Of a stretch of DNA of 64,000 bases, positions 24,279 to 32,733 are shown in pieces. Under the pieces are notes generated by a model that did no database searches, was not told the origin of the DNA, and was given only the letters and a program-made list of their open reading frames with translations. Position numbers and translations under genes: made by a program. Origin of the DNA: Streptomyces globisporus (lineage in GTDB: Bacteria; Actinomycetota; Actinomycetes; Streptomycetales; Streptomycetaceae); assembly GCA_014649555.1 (NCBI GenBank), contig BMTG01000005.1, positions 1-64,000 on the forward strand. Direction: 5' to 3'. The number at the start of each line of letters is the position of its first letter. The first letter of the stretch is position 1.

Positions 24279-26930
24279 GTGCGTACCGCCGACATCCGCA
24301 GCCGCTTCCTGGACTTCTTCGCCGCCCGGGGCCACACCGTCGTCCCCAGCGCGCCCCTGCCGACCCCCGACCCGACCCTGCTGTTCGTCAACGCGGGCAT
24401 GGTGCCGTTCAAGCCGTACTTCACCGGTGAGGCGGCCCCGCTGTGGGAGCGGGCCACCAGCGTGCAGAAGTGCGTGCGGACCCTGGACATCGAGGAGGTC
24501 GGCCGCACCACCCGGCACGGCTCGTTCTTCCAGATGAACGGCAACTTCTCCTTCGGCGACTACTTCAAGGAAGGGGCCATCGCCTACGCCTGGGAGCTGT
24601 CGACGAGCCCGCAGGGCGAGGGCGGCTACGGGCTGGACCCCGACAGGATCTGGGTGACCGTCCACCACTCCGACACCGAATCGCGCGGTATCTGGCGGCG
24701 GGTCGCGGGCCTGCCCGACGAGCGGATCGTGGACCGGGGCGACGAGGACAACTTCTGGTCCATGGGCGTCCCCGGACCGTGCGGGCCCTGCTCCGAGCTG
24801 TACTACGACCGCGGCCCGGCCCTCGGCCGGGAAGGCGGTCCGGCGGTCGACGAGGACCGGTACATGGAGTTCTGGAACCTGGTCTTCATGCAGTACGAGC
24901 GCGGCCCGGGCCCCGGCAAGTCCGGCTACCCGATCCTCGGGGAGCTGCCCCGCCGCAACATCGACACCGGCATGGGCCTGGAACGGATGGCGACCCTCCT
25001 CCAGGGCGTCGACAACCTCTACGAGATCGACGAGACCCGCCCCGTCCTCCAGCGCGCCGCCGACCTGGCCGACGTCCGCTACGGGGCTGATCCGGAGGCC
25101 GACGTACGGCTGCGGGTCGTCGCCGACCACGTCCGTACGGCCCTGATGCTCCTCGCCGACGGCACCACCCCCGGCAACGAGGGCCGCGGCTACGTCCTGC
25201 GCCGCATCCTGCGCCGCGCGGTCCGCTCCATGCGGCTGCTGGGCTACGAGGACCTGGCGCTGACCGAACTGCTGCCGGTGGCCCGCGACTGCATGGCGCC
25301 GAGCTACCCGGAGGTCGCCGACGCCTATCCCCGTATCGCCGATCAGGCCGGGGCCGAGGAGGACGCCTTCCGCTCCTCCCTCAAGCAGGGCACCACCGTC
25401 CTGGACACCGCCGTCGCCCGGGTCAAGGAGAGCGGCGGCCGGCTGCTGCCCGGCGCCCAGGCGTTCCTGCTGCACGACACGTACGGCTTCCCCATCGACC
25501 TGACCCTGGAGATGGCCGCCGAGCAGGGCGTCGAGGTCGACCGCGAGGGCTTCACCGCGCTGATGAACGAGCAGCGTGAGCGGGCCCGCGCGGACGCCCG
25601 CGCCCGCAAGGCCGGCGGGGCCGTGGACACCACTGCCCTGCGCCCGGTCCTGGACGCGCACGGGCCGACCGACTGGCGGGCCTGGGACACCCTGGAGACC
25701 GAGTCCCGTGTCCTCGCGCTGCTCGGCCCGGCCGGCCCGGTGCCGGTGGCCCGTACCGGGGACATCGTCACCGTCGTCCTGGACCGCACGCCGTTCTACG
25801 CCGAGTCCGGCGGCCAGGACAGCGACGCCGGGCTGTTGTCCGGTACGTCGGTCGAGGCCGAGGTCCTCGACGTCCAGCGCCCGCTGCCCGGCCTGGTCGC
25901 CCACCAGGTCCGGATCACCGCGGGCGAACTCGCCCTGGACGACACCGTGCACGCGGCCGTCGACGCCGAGTGGCGGCTCGGCGCCCGCCAGGCCCACTCC
26001 GGCACCCATGTCCTGCACGCCGCCCTGCGCGAGATCCTCGGCCCCACCGCGCTCCAGGCCGGGTCCTACAACCGGCCCGGCTACCTGCGCCTCGACTTCC
26101 CCTGGCGCGGCGGCCTGTCCGCGACCGTCCGCAGCGAGATCGAGGAGGCCGCCAACCGCGCCCTGCGCCGCGATCTGCCGGTCGGTGTGCGGTGGATGAC
26201 CCTGCCCGAGGCGAAGGAGATCGGCGCGCTCGCCCTCTTCGACGAGACGTACGGGGAGAAGGTGCGCGTCGTCGAGATCGGCGGGGCCTGGTCCCGGGAG
26301 CTGTGCGGCGGTACGCATGTGGAGCGGGCGGCCCAGATCGGCACGGTCGCGCTGACCTCGGAGGGCTCGGTCGGCGCGGGCATGCGCCGCCTGGAGGCGG
26401 CCGTGGGCATCGAGGGGTTCGGCTACCTGGCCCGCGAGCGGGACCTGGTGGCGCGGATCGCGGAGCAGCTCGGGGCACCGCGCGCCGAGCTGCCCGACCG
26501 GATCGCCGGCCTCCTGGACCGGCTCAAGGCGGCCGACCGGGAGAACGCCCGGCTCAAGCAGCAGGCCACCACCGCACGCGCGGGCGAACTCGCCGAAGCG
26601 GCGGGCGAGGCGAATGGCGTGCGGATCGTTACCACGACGGCGGACGGCAGCGCCCAGGAGGCCCGCGCGCTCGCCCTGGCCGTCCGCGACCGGCTGCCCG
26701 GCGGCGTACCCGGCGCGGTGGCGGTCGGCACGGAGGACGGGGCTCTCGTCCTCGCGCTGAACGGCACGGCCCGGGAAGCGGGCCTGAGCGCTTCCCGGTT
26801 GGTGAAGCAGCTTCTCGGCGGCCGCGGCGGCGGCTCCGCGGAGGTCGCCCAGGGCGGCGGTCTCGGGCCCGGCGGGGTCTCCGACGCGCTGGCGGCCCTG
26901 CCGGCGGTGATCGCCACCGCCACCGACTGA
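24279..26930 (+). CDS. alaS: Alanyl-tRNA synthetase, probable second copy
   Basis: An 883-aa, full-length enzyme. Class II motif 2 region is HGSFFQMNGNFSFGDYFKEG; motif 3 is GMGLERMATLLQ; the tRNA-recognition region has RRILRRAVR. The editing domain has intact zinc ligands HSGTHVLHA and CGGTHVE. The C-Ala coiled coil and domain are complete. GTG at 24279 has AGAGGA 6 nt upstream. The N-terminus MRTADIRSRFLDFFAARGH differs from the housekeeping Streptomyces enzyme as I recall it. The gene lies far from the usual alaS context, so it is inferred to be a paralogue, possibly drug-resistant or condition-specific. Confidence 0.88.
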   Translation: MRTADIRSRFLDFFAARGHTVVPSAPLPTPDPTLLFVNAGMVPFKPYFTGEAAPLWERATSVQKCVRTLDIEEVGRTTRHGSFFQMNGNFSFGDYFKEGAIAYAWELSTSPQGEGGYGLDPDRIWVTVHHSDTESRGIWRRVAGLPDERIVDRGDEDNFWSMGVPGPCGPCSELYYDRGPALGREGGPAVDEDRYMEFWNLVFMQYERGPGPGKSGYPILGELPRRNIDTGMGLERMATLLQGVDNLYEIDETRPVLQRAADLADVRYGADPEADVRLRVVADHVRTALMLLADGTTPGNEGRGYVLRRILRRAVRSMRLLGYEDLALTELLPVARDCMAPSYPEVADAYPRIADQAGAEEDAFRSSLKQGTTVLDTAVARVKESGGRLLPGAQAFLLHDTYGFPIDLTLEMAAEQGVEVDREGFTALMNEQRERARADARARKAGGAVDTTALRPVLDAHGPTDWRAWDTLETESRVLALLGPAGPVPVARTGDIVTVVLDRTPFYAESGGQDSDAGLLSGTSVEAEVLDVQRPLPGLVAHQVRITAGELALDDTVHAAVDAEWRLGARQAHSGTHVLHAALREILGPTALQAGSYNRPGYLRLDFPWRGGLSATVRSEIEEAANRALRRDLPVGVRWMTLPEAKEIGALALFDETYGEKVRVVEIGGAWSRELCGGTHVERAAQIGTVALTSEGSVGAGMRRLEAAVGIEGFGYLARERDLVARIAEQLGAPRAELPDRIAGLLDRLKAADRENARLKQQATTARAGELAEAAGEANGVRIVTTTADGSAQEARALALAVRDRLPGGVPGAVAVGTEDGALVLALNGTAREAGLSASRLVKQLLGGRGGGSAEVAQGGGLGPGGVSDALAALPAVIATATD

Positions 26931-26936
26931 TCCGCG

Positions 26937-27337
26937 CCACGGGTGCTGGTCCGGAGCGATCGCCAGTCGGCCGCCCGCCGGGGCCCGGGCCGGCGGGGCG
27001 CAGTCGCGGCGTTCGCAGACGCGGCAGCAGCCCGGGCCGATCGGGGTCGCCGCCCGGGAGTCGTCGAGGGCAACGCCTTCGGCGTAGACGAGACGGCGGG
27101 CGTGGCGGAGTTCGCAGCCGAGGGCGACCGCGAACTCGGCACGCGGGGCGTGGTGGCTGTAGCCGCCCCGGGTGATCGTGCGGGCGACCCAGAAGTAGCG
27201 CTTGCCGTCGGGCATGTCGGCGACCTGGCTCAGGGTGCGGCCGGGCGCGGAGAACGCCTCGTAGACCGTCCGCAGGGGACACGTACCGCCGAGGCGGGAG
27301 CAGGGGAAGTCGGTAGCGGACTGCCGTTTGGAGATGG
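26937..27337 (-). pseudogene. C-terminal remnant of a RamB/ScfR-type regulator
   Basis: About 130 codons read without a stop on the minus strand from KRQSATDFPCSRLGGTCPL through YEAFSAPGRTL, MPDGKRYFWVARTITRG and the Cys-rich end GCCRVCERRDCAPPA. This is the C-terminal (DUF2083) part of XRE/IrrE-type regulators of short-chain acyl-CoA metabolism. The HTH and central domains (about 350 residues) are gone; the left end runs into the 3' end of alaS, so the last residues are also lost. No usable start remains. Confidence 0.75.
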
Positions 27338-27346
27338 TCCCGGCCC

Positions 27347-27558
27347 GAGGCCCGCACCGACCCGGACTTCGTCCTCATCGCCCGTACGGACGCCATCGCG
27401 AACTCGGCTACCTGCTGATCGTCGTCCCCCCGAACCTCCAGCGCGCGATGATCACCGCGGTCCTGCGCACGCTGGGGGCCATCAACCGTGACCGCGACAG
27501 CGGCGCCGTCCGCGAGCGGATCGTGCGCACGGCGGAGTATCTGGCGATCGGGTCCTGA
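27347..27558 (+). pseudogene. Remnant of an isocitrate lyase / PEP mutase family gene
   Basis: The first piece, in one frame, reads EARTDPDFVLIARTDAIA (27347-27400), the conserved substrate-loop region of (methyl)isocitrate lyases. From about 27397 the next frame continues as RELGYLLIVVPPNLQRAM and on to a C-terminal stop at 27558. So both the N-terminal part and about 80 internal codons are missing, the latter with a frameshift. It starts 10 bp from the regulator remnant, head to head. Confidence 0.65.
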
Positions 27559-27588
27559 GCCGAGGGGAAGCGGGGTCGGCCCCCCGGG

Positions 27589-27846
27589 TCAGTTGCCGGG
27601 TGCCGGGGCGGCGCCGGAGTGGTCGATGACGTTGCCGTTGGAGCAGTTGTTCCGGTGGTCGCCGGTCCAGTCGCTGAGGGCGGGGACCACGGCGAGTTCC
27701 TGGATACACACGTCGGCGGCGGTGAAGTTCCAGTTGTTCGCCGCGTTGACCCCGCTTCCGAAGTTGCTGTCGTTGTCGGCGAAGGCGGGCGTGGCGGCGG
27801 AGAGAGCCGCGGCGGCCAGCAGGCCGCAGGTGATGATCTTTCGCAT
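27589..27846 (-). CDS. Small secreted protein with two cysteines
   Basis: 85 aa: a clear Sec signal peptide (MRKIITCGLLAAAALSAATPAFA) with cleavage about residue 23, leaving a 62-residue Asn-rich mature peptide with Cys in AADVCIQE and RNNCSNGN that could form a disulfide. It is chaplin-like in size but lacks chaplin motifs; I recall similar short Streptomyces secreted proteins of unknown function. No Pfam family recognised. Ribosome site weak. Confidence 0.7.
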   Translation of the reverse strand: MRKIITCGLLAAAALSAATPAFADNDSNFGSGVNAANNWNFTAADVCIQELAVVPALSDWTGDHRNNCSNGNVIDHSGAAPAPGN

Positions 27847-27935
27847 GCTTCATGAACGTGTCCCGCTCGCGCGAGTCACGCGGCGATCGACCGAATGGGA
27901 GGGGCCGGGCTCGCACGTGCCCAAGTAGCCGAAAT

Positions 27936-27963
27936 GCCTCGACCGGCCGGAGCCGGTCGAGGC
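27936..27963. terminator. Terminator originally behind tRNA-Lys
   Basis: A 12-bp perfect stem (GCCTCGACCGGC / GCCGGTCGAGGC) with a 4-nt loop, 40 bp beyond the left copy of the tRNA 3' end. It would have terminated tRNA-Lys before integration of the element. Confidence 0.65.
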
Positions 27964-28003
27964 ACTGAGGAGCAGCTCGGAGGAGGTTTCCTCGCTCTGC
28001 TGT

Positions 28004-28050
28004 CGGTAGGCCGTGTGGGACTCGAACCCACAACCAACGGATTAAAAGTC
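28004..28050. repeat. Attachment site copy (tRNA-Lys 3' fragment)
   Basis: 47 bp identical to 33791-33837, covering the tRNA-Lys T-arm, variable loop and anticodon region but no 5' half. This is the displaced 3' end of the target tRNA and marks the left junction of the integrated element. Sequence to the left of the two copies is also related but diverged. Confidence 0.9.
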
Positions 28051-28411
28051 GAGGAGCCCGAGTGATATCGGCTGGGGCCCCGTTCCTGTCCATGCCGTTC
28101 CGGCTGGTCAGAGCGGGTGCCCCAGCCACCCGACCACCGGCCCGTGACACCTCGTCCGTAGGCGTCCGGGCTCACACTGGGCTCACCTCAAAGCTGCTCT
28201 GACCTGGCCCGAAGGCCGACAGGCTCGCCTCCCGGCCTCAGGCAGCCACCCTCAAATGCTCTGCACACCGCCGGACGCACAACCACGCGACAAGAGGATG
28301 CCGCGTGAAGAGTCGGCTGACACAATGCCAGTCGAATCGACCGGCATAGGGGGTGCCGTTGCCGTGACTAGTTGCGATCTACCCCCTGTGCCAGCCAGGG
28401 GAGGGATCGAG
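28051..28411. other. Left arm of the element
   Basis: No convincing gene. The motif GGGCTCAC occurs twice close together (about 28175 and 28187) and also twice at the right end (about 33670-33690) in the same orientation. These could be arm-type integrase sites, or remains of a shared terminal sequence. Confidence 0.45.
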
Positions 28412-29218
28412 ATGGCAAGACCGCGGCTTAGGCGGTTGGCGAGTCCGGCTGTGCGCAGATTGCGCGGCCTTCAGCATGATCAGCCCGAGGGGCCGGGCGG
28501 TTCGCCGCTGAAGGACAAGAAAGCCTGGGTAACGGCCGTGGTGTTCCCCGCCATCATGGTCATCGTCGCTACCGCAGTCCCCGGGGGATGGGGTTGGTTC
28601 TCGGGTCTGTTCGCGGAACCGCCGAGTCTGAAGGCGTACTCCAGCGGTCCGGACGGGTGCGTTCCGCGCTACTCGGTACAGAGCCTCTCCGAGCTGAAAG
28701 CAAAGCCCGACGCTCTCAGGGCCGAGGGAGTTCCTGTGGCGGACCCACAGTGGGGAGAAGTCGTTTCCGCGCCACTCACGCTGCAAGCGAAGACCAATCA
28801 GAGCATCGTGGTGACGGGTGTACGCGTTGACGTGATCACTTCCAAACCTGTCCCGAGCACGGGGCAGGTGATCGATGCTTCGGATTGCGGAAGCGGAATC
28901 GACGTGCGGCCCTTTGACGTCGACTTGGCCAGTCAACCCGTAGCAGTGAAGCCAGCCGTTACCAAGGGAGCTGACGGCAGTCAGAAGCGTGGGCCTGGTT
29001 TCCCCTTCAAGGTCTCATCCGATGATCCGGAGCAGCTCGTCTTGATGTTCCCATCGGTGCAGGGAGACGTGCGGTTCTCCATCACCGTGGACTGGGTGTC
29101 CGAGGGGAAGCCGGGAAACGTCAAACTCGACAACGGCGGCGCCGGGTATCGCGTCATGGGGCTCGGGGGCCTGCCTCGTCATCCGTACTCAACTCTCTTT
29201 AAGCGGCCTACTCCTTGA
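28412..29218 (+). CDS. Single-pass membrane protein of the element
   Basis: About 268 aa from ATG at 28412 (GGGAGGGA 6-7 nt upstream). A basic N-terminus is followed by one membrane segment at about residues 42-65 (WVTAVVFPAIMVIVATAV), then a 200-residue extracytoplasmic domain with two Cys. No family recognised. Base composition is lower in GC than the core genes. Confidence 0.75.
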   Translation: MARPRLRRLASPAVRRLRGLQHDQPEGPGGSPLKDKKAWVTAVVFPAIMVIVATAVPGGWGWFSGLFAEPPSLKAYSSGPDGCVPRYSVQSLSELKAKPDALRAEGVPVADPQWGEVVSAPLTLQAKTNQSIVVTGVRVDVITSKPVPSTGQVIDASDCGSGIDVRPFDVDLASQPVAVKPAVTKGADGSQKRGPGFPFKVSSDDPEQLVLMFPSVQGDVRFSITVDWVSEGKPGNVKLDNGGAGYRVMGLGGLPRHPYSTLFKRPTP

Positions 29219-29374
29219 TTTCGTGGCGGCGCCCTACCTGCGTGGCGCCCATGCCACGTTTGCACGAGGTGGTGGGGAGACGCAGTGAGGCCGACACCCC
29301 ACACTCGGCCTGCCGCATCGGTACCGTGCTGATGAGCGACCATGGCCGGTCGCCCACGTGCAGGGGGTGTGCTG

Positions 29375-30604
29375 ATGTTGGAAGAAGCCGAGGAGATCGG
29401 CCGCCGCGTCCGCCGGGCGCGGCTGCGGCTCGGAATGCCGCAGGCCGACCTCGCTGCTGCCCTGGGGAAGACACAGGGTTGGGTGTCCAAGATGGAACGC
29501 GGCCTGATCGAACTGGACCGGGTCGGGCTGCTGAACCTCGTTGCCGCCGAGCTGCACGTGCATCCCAATGACCTGATCGGCCGGCCGTACGCGAGCAGCC
29601 CCGCCGAGAATCAGTGGCAGGTCTCGGCCGCCTCCATCCTGCGCGAGCTGCGCCGCTACGACCTGACGCCCGTGTTCAACGGCGCCCCCCGTCCGTCCAG
29701 CGAGCTGTGGCGGGACATGACCCGCCTGCACCGCCTGAGGGACGCAGCAGCCAACACGGCGATCCTCGCCACCCTGCCCGACCTGCTGCGCGAGGCCCGC
29801 GCCCTCGCCGAGGCCACCACCGGCCACGAGCGCGAGGAAGCGTTCGCGATCTATGCCGTGGCATGCAAGTTCGCCCACACCGCCGCCCACGCCCTCGGCC
29901 ACCCCGAGCTCGTCGCGATGGCAGCCGAGCGCGCCGCATGGGCTGCTCGACTGTCTGCCGACCCCGTCATGCCCGCGCTCGCCGACTGGATGCGCGTCTG
30001 GGACATGTGGGCCACTACCGATTGGGACGACTCGCTCACCCTGTCCGACAAGGCCATCGCCAGCGTGCAGCGCGAGTACGAGCTCGGTGACCCCCTCGCA
30101 CTGCGGATGTGGGGCACACTCCACCTGCGCGCGGCTGTCGCCGCGGCCCGCGCCGGCCGCCAGTCCGAGGCCGACGAGCGGATCGGCCACGCACGCGACG
30201 CTGCCCGCCGTATGACCGGCCACCGCAACCCGCCCGTCTACGACCGGCACTCGGTCACGTTCTCCCCCGGCAACGTCCAGATCCACGCCATCAGCGTGGC
30301 CCTGGAGACGGGCGAGCAGACCAAGGCCCTCGCCATAAACCGGCGCACCGCACCCGAGCTCGTCGCAGCTCTCCCGAACTCCCGCCAGGGTCACCACCAC
30401 ATGGACCTCGCCCGCGCTTGGCTGTGGGACGGCAACCGCGACCATGCGCTCGCCGAGCTGGAAACCGCCGAGCGGATCGCACCACAGCTCGTACGGAACC
30501 ATCCGATCGCCCGTTCGACCCTGCGCAGCATCGTCTACGCCGAGCGGATCACCACCCGCGAGAAGCTGCGCCGCATGTCAGACCGCTTCCACCTGGACGG
30601 ATGA
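29375..30604 (+). CDS. XRE-family regulator with TPR-like C-terminus
   Basis: About 409 aa. The helix-turn-helix is at residues 5-62 (IGRRVRRARLRLGMPQADLA, then KTQGWVSKMERG). The remaining 330 residues are helical TPR-like repeats. ATG at 29375 was chosen because the HTH starts directly after it; ATG at 29342 is possible. The architecture is common for actinobacterial regulators that sense a peptide or small molecule through the TPRs. It probably controls the small-gene set that begins 57 bp downstream. Confidence 0.85.
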   Translation: MLEEAEEIGRRVRRARLRLGMPQADLAAALGKTQGWVSKMERGLIELDRVGLLNLVAAELHVHPNDLIGRPYASSPAENQWQVSAASILRELRRYDLTPVFNGAPRPSSELWRDMTRLHRLRDAAANTAILATLPDLLREARALAEATTGHEREEAFAIYAVACKFAHTAAHALGHPELVAMAAERAAWAARLSADPVMPALADWMRVWDMWATTDWDDSLTLSDKAIASVQREYELGDPLALRMWGTLHLRAAVAAARAGRQSEADERIGHARDAARRMTGHRNPPVYDRHSVTFSPGNVQIHAISVALETGEQTKALAINRRTAPELVAALPNSRQGHHHMDLARAWLWDGNRDHALAELETAERIAPQLVRNHPIARSTLRSIVYAERITTREKLRRMSDRFHLDG

Positions 30605-30641
30605 GGGTGGTATTCCTCCGATTCATATTGAACCCCTGACA

Positions 30642-30660
30642 CGCCCCTAACTTCTGGGGC
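30642..30660 (+). promoter_or_regulatory. Hairpin abutting the start codon, probable leaderless start
   Basis: GCCCC-taacttct-GGGGC ends directly before ATG 30661, leaving no room for a ribosome site. TAACTT (30648-30653) is 7 nt before the ATG, as expected for the -10 box of a leaderless mRNA, with TTGAAC further upstream at a short spacing (14 bp). The dyad may also be the operator of the upstream XRE protein. Confidence 0.4.
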
Positions 30661-31101
30661 ATGACAGGACGAGCAACTCCCCGTCTCCCCTCGCAGGGCG
30701 GCGAGTTAGGCACGGCTGCCCCGTTCTACCCGCGCCTTGGCGATCTCGCTCGCGACACTGCCAAGGGCGGGCAGATCGGCGTCGTGGTCGCGCTCCCCGG
30801 CGTCGGCGGCGGCACGTACCACCTGAGCCCGCCCGGCGGCGGCGACAAGTGGACGGCGCCGGCCGACGGCACGACCTTGCGCCCCGTACCGGCTCAGGTC
30901 ACGCACATCACTCCGATACAGCGGGATGCCCTCTACGACCCCCGCGCGCAGCAGGGCGCCCTGCGGGTATCCGTCCACTACGAGGACGGAGGAACCGCCG
31001 AGTCCCTGCTCGTCCTCACGCCGGACCAGGTGGAGCTGTACGCGAGCCAGTTCGAGCGGATCATCGCCCAGCGCGAGCAGGCCAAGGAGGCCGCCGCGTG
31101 A
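30661..31101 (+). CDS. Element protein of unknown function with a TTA codon
   Basis: 146 aa, no transmembrane segment, no recognised family. Gly/Pro-rich middle, then a beta-rich region (ALRVSVHYEDGGTAESLLVL) and a C-terminal helix (QFERIIAQREQAKEA). Codon 16 is TTA (30706-30708), implying bldA-dependent translation. First gene of the cargo set; its stop overlaps the next start by 4 bp (GTGA). Confidence 0.75.
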   Translation: MTGRATPRLPSQGGELGTAAPFYPRLGDLARDTAKGGQIGVVVALPGVGGGTYHLSPPGGGDKWTAPADGTTLRPVPAQVTHITPIQRDALYDPRAQQGALRVSVHYEDGGTAESLLVLTPDQVELYASQFERIIAQREQAKEAAA

Positions 31102-31289
31102 GGGCTGGCCACGCAGCACAGCGCCGCACCACCACTCGCGATCCCTTCGGGGCCTTCCTGAGCTGGATGTGGGCCCTCGGCACCGTCGCGGGATTCGCCG
31201 CCCTGGCTGTCACTGGTACCGCCGAGCTCGGACGCTACGACGCCAGGCCCGCACTCTCCGCGCCCGACGCCCGCATTCCGGCGCTCTGA
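31098..31289 (+). CDS. Small single-pass membrane protein
   Basis: 63 aa from GTG at 31098, translationally coupled to the preceding gene. One membrane helix at about residues 18-42 (FLSWMWALGTVAGFAALAVTG). No family recognised. Small membrane proteins of this type are frequent in actinomycete ICE cargo. Confidence 0.65.
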   Translation: MRAGHAAQRRTTTRDPFGAFLSWMWALGTVAGFAALAVTGTAELGRYDARPALSAPDARIPAL

Positions 31290-31381
31290 TCTGCCCGCCC
31301 GCCGGGATGACCAGCACGGCCCCGCGCGGGCGGGGTGCACCACCGCACGTCCAGGCACCACTGACCAAGGAGGCAAGGACC

Positions 31382-31843
31382 GTGACCGTAATCCAGGAAC
31401 GTCCCGCGACGGACGCCCGGACACTGATCAGCGCCACGCTGCGCGCAACGCTCGCGTCCAACATGCAGGCCAAGTTCCCCGAGCTCAGCGACGACCAGGC
31501 CGAGCGCGGCATTGGCCAGATGCTCGCCTTCCTCGCGGCCGGCGCGCACAGCGACACCCCGCTCAGCCCGTCCCCGCTCGTTGACGACTTCTGGCACGCC
31601 TTCCTGCTGCACACGCAGGCGTACCAGGACTTCTGCGGGCAGACGCTCGGCAAGTTCGTCCACCACCAGCCCGGGTTCCTCGACAAGGAGGAGCACGGCG
31701 GCGGCAAGGCCCTGCGCGCCCGGACGGTCGACGCCATCGTCGCGGCCGGGTTCGTGATCGACATGGAGTTCTGGCCCGAGCTGGACCTCGCCGACTGCTC
31801 GCAGTGCCACGCCAACTGCCACAACAGCCCCAAGCACGCCTGA
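31382..31843 (+). CDS. Glycine-rich-domain-like protein with Cys/His tail
   Basis: 153 aa from GTG at 31382 with GGAGG upstream. The core contains VDDFWHAFLLHTQAYQDFC, which resembles the WH...LH...Y..FC block of GRDP-like proteins. The last 16 residues read ADCSQCHANCHNSPKHA, a dense CxxCHxxCH pattern that could bind metal or be modified. No function is known to me. It lies directly upstream of an APH-fold gene. Confidence 0.7.
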   Translation: MTVIQERPATDARTLISATLRATLASNMQAKFPELSDDQAERGIGQMLAFLAAGAHSDTPLSPSPLVDDFWHAFLLHTQAYQDFCGQTLGKFVHHQPGFLDKEEHGGGKALRARTVDAIVAAGFVIDMEFWPELDLADCSQCHANCHNSPKHA

Positions 31844-31855
31844 CGTACCGCCTGC

Positions 31856-31905
31856 GGCCGGTCCTCGGCTTGTGCCACGCTGTGGCCGAGCCGGGGACCG
31901 GCCCC
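31856..31905 (+). terminator. Hairpin between the Cys/His-tail gene and the kinase gene
   Basis: GGCCGGTCCTCGGCT and AGCCGGGGACCGGCC-like arms pair around GTGCCACGCTGTGGCC. Terminator or attenuator before the kinase gene; no T tract. Confidence 0.45.
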
Positions 31906-31929
31906 CTTTCTTGCACGAGGAGCACGCGG

Positions 31930-32733
31930 GTGGACCGCACCGCATGGCTTGAACTCCCGCCCGAGGCCCGTAGCGCTGCCGAGGCCTACACCAGCACGGT
32001 GGAGTACGCCGAGACCGCCGAGACCGGCGTCATGTCCCGACTCGCCTGCACCCTGCACACCACCACCGGGCGCGTGTTCGTCAAAGGCACCCGCAGCGAC
32101 GAGCCGGCCGCATGGATGTACGAGTACGAAGCACGCGTCACCCGCGTAGCGCCCTTGGCGCCCCGGGTGCTCTGGCAGGTCGACGCCGGCGGATGGCTAC
32201 TCACCGGCTACGAGTACGTGTTCGGCCTGCACCCGGACCTCGTCCCCGGATCGCCCGACCTCGGCCCCCTAATCAACGCGCTCACCACCATGGCGGCGGC
32301 CCCGTGGCCCGAGCAGGTCCGTAAGAAGCCGCTCCACATCCGATGGGCTGGGTTCTTCCCGACCGACCGTTGCCCCGACCTGGAAGGCCGGGCGCTCGTT
32401 CACAGCGACGTGTCGCCGCTCAACATGCTGGCCACCGATGACGGCATCCGTGTACTCGACTGGGCCTTGGCCTGCCCCGGTCCGGCATGGGCCGACACCG
32501 CATTCGCGATCCCCCGGTTCGTCCACGCCGGCCACACACCCGAGCAGGCCGAGGCACTCGCCCGAACCGTCCCCGCCTACCGCGCCGCCGCGCCCTCGGC
32601 CGTGAGCACCTTCGCGCAGACCCTGTGTGCCGTATGGGAGAGCCGCGAGGAGTCGGACCCCGCCCCCCACCGCGCTCCGCTCATCTCCGCGGCCCGAGCT
32701 TGGGCAGCCCATCGCGAGTACGCCAAGGTGTGA
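31930..32733 (+). CDS. Aminoglycoside-phosphotransferase-fold kinase
   Basis: About 267 aa from GTG at 31930, with GAGGAG 11 nt upstream. The APH catalytic loop is LVHSDVSPLNMLA (HxDxxxxN) and the following metal-binding Asp is in IRVLDWALA. A nucleotide-binding Lys is likely in GRVFVKGT. Substrates of this fold range from antibiotics to proteins and small metabolites; nothing here fixes it. As element cargo it could be resistance or part of a peptide- or RNA-related system. Confidence 0.8.
   Translation: MDRTAWLELPPEARSAAEAYTSTVEYAETAETGVMSRLACTLHTTTGRVFVKGTRSDEPAAWMYEYEARVTRVAPLAPRVLWQVDAGGWLLTGYEYVFGLHPDLVPGSPDLGPLINALTTMAAAPWPEQVRKKPLHIRWAGFFPTDRCPDLEGRALVHSDVSPLNMLATDDGIRVLDWALACPGPAWADTAFAIPRFVHAGHTPEQAEALARTVPAYRAAAPSAVSTFAQTLCAVWESREESDPAPHRAPLISAARAWAAHREYAKV

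Noticed and set aside
24264-26936. Minus-strand continuation of the regulator remnant across alaS
   Set aside because: Only the first 130 or so codons resemble a real protein; the rest is the antisense of alaS.
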